A stretch of 64,000 nucleotides of DNA from Ruminococcus sp. (lineage in GTDB: Bacteria; Bacillota; Clostridia; Oscillospirales; Ruminococcaceae), in the NCBI GenBank assembly GCA_015066705.1, contig SVNV01000011.1, forward strand, positions 1 to 64,000, read 5' to 3'. The notes under the pieces were generated by a model. That model was not told the origin of the DNA, ran no database searches, and was given only the letters and a program-made list of their open reading frames with translations. Both the position numbers and the translations under genes were made by a program. Within the stretch, counting starts at the first letter, position 1; every line of letters begins with the position of its first letter. Below are positions 60,362-64,000 of the stretch, in pieces.

Positions 60362-61735
60362 CTACATCGGAAATCCGCCGTTTTTCATATTTCTCATCAT
60401 AGACATAGCAGTACGCATATTTCCTTTACGCTTACCCTTGCCTGTGATACCAAACTGCTTCATCATCTTCTGCATCTGGTCAAACTGTTTGAGAAGTCTG
60501 TTTACGTCCTCAACCTTAGTTCCGCTACCTGCTGCAATTCTACGTTTTCTCTGAGGGTTTATGATTGAAGGTTTTTCTCTTTCCTTAACAGTCATTGACT
60601 GGATAATTGCCTCAGTCTGTTTAAGTGATTTTTCACCTGCAACCTCGTCAAAATTGTTAGCCGCATTACCAAGTCCCGGAAGCATTCCGATAATAGACTT
60701 AAGTGAACCCATTTTATTTATCTGCTTCATCTGGTCAAGAAGGTCATTAAGGTCAAATCCCTGTTCCTTAACCTTACTTGCAAGCTTTTTAGCTTCTTCC
60801 TCATCGATAGTAGCCTGAGCCTTTTCGATAAGGGTAAGAACGTCGCCCATTCCAAGAATTCGTGAAGCCATTCTTTCAGGGTGGAACATTTCAAACTCAT
60901 CAAGCTTTTCGCCCATACCGACAAATTTAATAGGTTTACCTGTAACAGCAAGCACTGAAAGTGCCGCACCGCCTCTTGTATCAGAGTCAAGCTTTGTGAG
61001 AAGCACGCTATCAATTCCCAGAGTCTTATCAAAGCTCTCTGCGATATTGACAGCATCCTGACCTGTCATCGCATCGACAACCAACATAATCTCATTTGGT
61101 TCTGCGATATTCTTAATATCCAAAAGCTCATTCATCAAATCTTCGTCGATATGAAGTCGGCCTGCCGTATCAAGAATCACAAGGTCATTTCCGTAATCCT
61201 TAGCATGCTTCAGAGCTTCCTTAACGATTTTTCTCGGGTCAATCTGGCCCATTTCAAAAACAGCTACCTCAGCCTTTTCTCCGACAATTTTAAGCTGGTC
61301 GATAGCAGCCGGACGATAAACGTCACAAGCTACAAGCAGAGGTCTTTTTCCCTGAGCCTTAAAAAACTTCGCAAGCTTTGCGGAGTGAGTAGTTTTACCG
61401 CAACCCTGAAGTCCGCACATCATAATTACGCACGGTGGCTTATTAGGAAAATTTATCTTAGCATTTGCATCACCCATAAGTGAAACAAGCTCTTCGTTAA
61501 CAATTTTAATTACCTGCTGTCCCGGAGTAAGGCTCTTTAAAACCTCTTCACCGACACATCTTTCAGAAACCTTGGAAACAAAACTCTTAACTACGCCATA
61601 GCTAACGTCAGCCTCAAGAAGTGCCATTCTTACCTCTCGCATTGCTGTTTTTACATCAGCTTCATTAAGTTTACCTTTTCCCTTGAGACGCTTAAAGACG
61701 CCATTTAATTTTTCCGAAAGCCCTTCAAAAGCCAT
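60362..61735 (-). CDS. ffh: Signal recognition particle protein Ffh
   Basis: The 457-residue SRP54 GTPase binds signal sequences and 4.5S/6S RNA and targets ribosomes to the membrane. N domain (MAFEGLSEKLNGVFKRLKGK), G domain with GLQGCGKTTHSAKLA, DTAGRLHIDE, TKLDSDTRGGAALS, and Met-rich M domain from about residue 320, ending MSMMRNMKNGGFPM. The ylxM gene is 39 bp upstream, the standard pair. Confidence 0.98.
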   Translation of the reverse strand: MAFEGLSEKLNGVFKRLKGKGKLNEADVKTAMREVRMALLEADVSYGVVKSFVSKVSERCVGEEVLKSLTPGQQVIKIVNEELVSLMGDANAKINFPNKPPCVIMMCGLQGCGKTTHSAKLAKFFKAQGKRPLLVACDVYRPAAIDQLKIVGEKAEVAVFEMGQIDPRKIVKEALKHAKDYGNDLVILDTAGRLHIDEDLMNELLDIKNIAEPNEIMLVVDAMTGQDAVNIAESFDKTLGIDSVLLTKLDSDTRGGAALSVLAVTGKPIKFVGMGEKLDEFEMFHPERMASRILGMGDVLTLIEKAQATIDEEEAKKLASKVKEQGFDLNDLLDQMKQINKMGSLKSIIGMLPGLGNAANNFDEVAGEKSLKQTEAIIQSMTVKEREKPSIINPQRKRRIAAGSGTKVEDVNRLLKQFDQMQKMMKQFGITGKGKRKGNMRTAMSMMRNMKNGGFPM

Positions 61736-61774
61736 CTCAACTTTCCAACCCTTCTAAAAAATTTAATATGTAAA

Positions 61775-62170
61775 TTATTCCTCAGTATCTTCAGGTTCGC
61801 CTCTGAGAAGGTACTCATTTGACTCGATATACTGTATAAGGGCATTTGCCTTTACAGCGATACTATTGGAATATGCAACAGCCTTACACTGTCTCAGAAT
61901 CATCTTTGCCTGAAGGTCAGCTTCAATAAGAAACTCGTCAAACTTATTGAATTTCTCCTGAAGTCCAATCAGGTCCTCATAGAACAAAAGGGCGTCTTCC
62001 CCACGCTTGATTGTATCTCTTACACCCTGTCTTGAAATACCCATATTCTCAGCAATTTCAGAAAGAGAGAGGTCATCATTGTAATAAAGGTCAAGCACAT
62101 CACGCTGTTTTTCAGTCAAAGCCTTTCCGTAAATATCAAGAAGGCTTGAAATATTCAGATTCTTTGGCAC
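61775..62170 (-). CDS. ylxM: YlxM-family DNA-binding protein (UPF0122)
   Basis: The 131-residue protein has a sigma-4-like HTH (LTEKQRDVLDLYYNDDLSLSEIAENMGISRQGVRDTIKRGED) typical of YlxM/UPF0122. It nearly always precedes ffh in Firmicutes and may regulate SRP genes or stimulate SRP function. The C-terminal half is helical. Start at ATG 62170 after GAAGGGAG. Confidence 0.95.
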   Translation of the reverse strand: MPKNLNISSLLDIYGKALTEKQRDVLDLYYNDDLSLSEIAENMGISRQGVRDTIKRGEDALLFYEDLIGLQEKFNKFDEFLIEADLQAKMILRQCKAVAYSNSIAVKANALIQYIESNEYLLRGEPEDTEE

Positions 62171-62332
62171 TCATAAGACTCCCTTCATAATTTTTATGTA
62201 AAGCAAACAGCCTTTACAAATAAGTATTATATACTATTTCCAGCTATTTGTCAATAGGTTTTAAGAAAAAAATCTTCACAAATTACCGAAAAATGGGCAA
62301 ATACAACTATTAAATATCAACAAAAACAGAAA

Positions 62333-62366
62333 TCCCGCATCGGCATTTGCCGACACGGGACTTTTT
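62333..62366. terminator. Terminator of the spore protein gene
   Basis: TCCCG and CGGGA enclose an inner CGGC-ATTT-GCCG stem; T runs flank it on the plus side (CTTTTTT) and, weaker, on the minus side. Confidence 0.65.
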
Positions 62367-62372
62367 TAACAA

Positions 62373-62579
62373 TTACTTATTGTTGTTATTGCTCATATTG
62401 TTGCCTGACTTATAAGAATCAATCATCTTCTTTACCATCTGTCCGCCGATAGAACCAGCCTGACGTGATGTGAGGTCACCGTTGTAACCCTGCTTAAGAT
62501 TAACTCCTACTTCGTTTGCAGCTTCCATCTTGAATCTTTCAAGAGTCTGTCTGCCCTGGTCATTAGTAATACCTTTCAT
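62373..62579 (-). CDS. Small acid-soluble spore protein, alpha/beta type
   Basis: The 68-residue protein has the alpha/beta SASP pattern: LERFKMEAANEVGVNL and LTSRQAGSIGGQMVKKMI. These proteins coat and protect spore DNA; the EVGV-type segment corresponds to the germination-protease site. It implies that the host can sporulate or descends from spore formers. ATG at 62579 follows AAGGAGTGTT; the in-frame GTG at 62588 is inside the ribosome site. The Asn-rich tail (NNMSNNNNK) is unusual. Confidence 0.9.
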   Translation of the reverse strand: MKGITNDQGRQTLERFKMEAANEVGVNLKQGYNGDLTSRQAGSIGGQMVKKMIDSYKSGNNMSNNNNK

Positions 62580-62777
62580 TTTTAACACTCCTTCAAATTA
62601 AATTTTGGGTTTGCTTTAATATTATTTCTCGACAACGATTTTATATGAGTGGAAATTTGTTCGTCAAAAACCAATATTGTGAAATACAAACCAAATTATA
62701 ATTGTAAAGGTATTTTACTTTACGTAAATTTTTGATTTTTGAATTACAACACATATTACATTGATTTTTACACATAA

Positions 62778-62807
62778 AAAAAGAGACTGCCTAAACAGTC
62801 TCTTTTT
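62778..62807 (-). terminator. Terminator of the GH16 gene
   Basis: AAAAAGAGACTG and its complement form a 12-bp stem followed on the minus strand by TTTTTTATG. Confidence 0.9.
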
Positions 62808-62820
62808 ATAATCTATTAAA

Positions 62821-64000
62821 TTAGTTTGTTCTTTCGAGAATCCACTTCTGGCAAGCGCCACCCCAGTATTCCCACTGGTTTACGTTTCCGCCAGCAGATG
62901 TGCTCCAGTTATATACGTCCAAACCACTTCTGTCGTTTGAAATCTTTGAAAGAATTGCATATGAACCATCAGATTCACGCTTCAACTTAAACTTCTGGTT
63001 ATCAGCACCTGAGAACTGATACTGCAAGATGTTTGCACCGTTTGCACTGCTTCTGCCTGAAACGTCTACAACCTTAGAATAGCCTGAGCAACCTGTATAG
63101 AGGTAGTAGTAATCATTACCTGCTGAAACAAGCTTAAACTTCTGAGCGCTGCCGTAATTTTTATCCCACTGCTGAATGTTTGCACTGTTAGCTGAGCTAC
63201 CGCCATTAACATCAAGATACTTACCTGAGTGTACGTTCTTAATAAAGTACACGCCTTCCATACCAGATGAAGCATTGTTGTTATTGTTGTTATTGTAGTT
63301 GTTGTTATTGTTATTGTTGTTGTAATTGTTGTTATTTGTTGTAGTTGTTGTAGTACGTGTGTTACCGCCCTTAAGGCTGAATACCATCTTGTCGATGTTG
63401 AATGAACCAGTATTTGTAGCGATAGCAAGGTTGTTCTTACCTGCTGTCAAGTAAACGTCAGCCCATACACTCTTGTATGATCCCCAGTTGCCTGTGTTTG
63501 GAACTGATACATTTGCAAGAGTTGTCTTACCAGAATCCTTTTCAAGTCTGAACGACTTTCCACTCTGTTCTGTAGCAACTCTGAATTCAACGCTGTATGT
63601 ACCAGCTGTCTGAACGTTAACTTCGTAGCTCATCCAATCGCCTGGGTCGATGTAACCAACTGTTCCGCCTGCAGCTTCAACGCCCTGCATGTAGTTGTAC
63701 TTTTCAGCTTCGATTGTGAAGTTTGAACCTACTGTTGGAACTGATGTTGAACCTGAGCTTACGTTGTTGTTTGTGTTGTTGTTTGTATTGTTATTTGTGT
63801 TGTTGTTCCAGTTGTTGTTATTGTTGTTTGAAGAACCGCCGTTATCAACCTTCTTGTAGTTAATCCAGTCATACTGAGCTACAAGTGGAGTTCTTCCGTT
63901 GTAAGCACCAAGCCAGCTGTCAACGCCTGTTCCTGGCCATGCGTTAAGCATAATCTTACCAGGTGTTGTTGGGATATTGTTTGTTGCTGTATGAACAGCC
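62821..64000 (-). CDS. GH16 beta-glucanase with CBM6 and RICIN domains (5' end outside window)
   Basis: The frame is open to the window edge, so the first ATG inside it (63951) is internal; the catalytic domain lies mostly outside. The visible N-terminal end, [19 protein letters not shown] and [18 protein letters not shown], is the conserved C-terminal end of GH16 licheninases. An Asn-rich linker leads to a CBM6 module (about 63740-63360, [27 protein letters not shown]), a second Asn-rich linker, and a RICIN/CBM13 module (about 63270-62824, [31 protein letters not shown]). It is a secreted plant beta-glucan degrading enzyme by family; the signal peptide is out of view. Confidence 0.92.
   Translation of the reverse strand, partial: AVHTATNNIPTTPGKIMLNAWPGTGVDSWLGAYNGRTPLVAQYDWINYKKVDNGGSSNNNNNNWNNNTNNNTNNNTNNNVSSGSTSVPTVGSNFTIEAEKYNYMQGVEAAGGTVGYIDPGDWMSYEVNVQTAGTYSVEFRVATEQSGKSFRLEKDSGKTTLANVSVPNTGNWGSYKSVWADVYLTAGKNNLAIATNTGSFNIDKMVFSLKGGNTRTTTTTTNNNNYNNNNNNNNYNNNNNNNASSGMEGVYFIKNVHSGKYLDVNGGSSANSANIQQWDKNYGSAQKFKLVSAGNDYYYLYTGCSGYSKVVDVSGRSSANGANILQYQFSGADNQKFKLKRESDGSYAILSKISNDRSGLDVYNWSTSAGGNVNQWEYWGGACQKWILERTN

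Overview
The window looks like a chromosomal segment of a low-GC Firmicute of the Ruminococcus / Oscillospiraceae type from a gut or rumen. Support for this: an alpha/beta-type small acid-soluble spore protein, a circularly permuted GH3 beta-glucosidase, a GH16-CBM6-RICIN glucanase with Asn-rich linkers, several lipoproteins with long Thr-rich linkers, DUF6273/DUF815/UPF0210/DUF1292 genes, and TTGACA-17-TATAAT promoters with strong GGAGG ribosome sites. This is inference from gene content, not a database match.

Region 1 (1-8460) is a complete type II-A CRISPR-Cas locus apart from the leader-distal end of its array. The array (34 repeats visible, 66-bp period) is read on the minus strand from a short leader next to csn2. 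The operon cas9-cas1-cas2-csn2 runs on the minus strand with ATGA overlaps, and a divergent tracrRNA with its own promoter and terminator sits upstream of cas9. Cas9 plus tracrRNA would process and use crRNAs; Cas1-Cas2-Csn2 acquire spacers.

Region 2 (8571-39440) is mostly housekeeping and envelope genes: a DUF6273 lipoprotein, a membrane-anchored cell-wall-repeat protein, permuted GH3, LUD protein and RecG, a PP2C phosphatase / amidohydrolase / Ca2+ antiporter / polyphosphate kinase run, an ACT-metallo-beta-lactamase fusion, aspartate kinase, SDR, DUF815 ATPase, tRNA-Lys, the UPF0210/UPF0237 pair, histidinol phosphatase, a PadR-DUF1700-DUF4097 operon with a palindromic operator, AraC regulator, ABC-F ATPase, SGNH esterase, ribulose-phosphate epimerase and MecA.

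Region 3 (39398-40820) is the most unusual part. A strong minus-strand promoter and an intrinsic terminator bracket about 1.07 kb with no long ORF but with many hairpins and about ten copies of a purine-rich GAGUCC box, often followed by AUG and an almost immediate stop. I read this as a large, apparently unassigned structured RNA. Just downstream, mecA has its own promoter, a pseudoknot-like leader and an attenuator-like terminator.

Region 4 (40792-49150) holds a DUF1292 protein with a Cys-rich tail, an SH3 lipoprotein, about 800 bp of duplicated intergenic repeats, a Thr-rich lipoprotein, an aldo-keto reductase, two tRNA-Gln genes, and a small integrated element (3,499-bp unit) bounded by 167-bp direct repeats that duplicate tRNA-Gln(TTG). 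The element encodes a tyrosine integrase, an excisionase-like protein, an HUH replication protein, a small unknown protein and an XRE regulator.

Region 5 (50112-58553) is a teichoic-acid or related phosphopolymer cluster (LicD, two CDP-glycerol glycerophosphotransferase-family proteins, IspD/TarI-like cytidylyltransferase, acyltransferase-3, NAD-dependent epimerase) followed by a cloverleaf-like palindromic element. Region 6 (58662-64000) has an acetyltransferase, the ylxM-ffh-(Imm17-like)-rpsP-khpA group, a spore protein, and the 3' part of a GH16 glucanase cut by the window edge.
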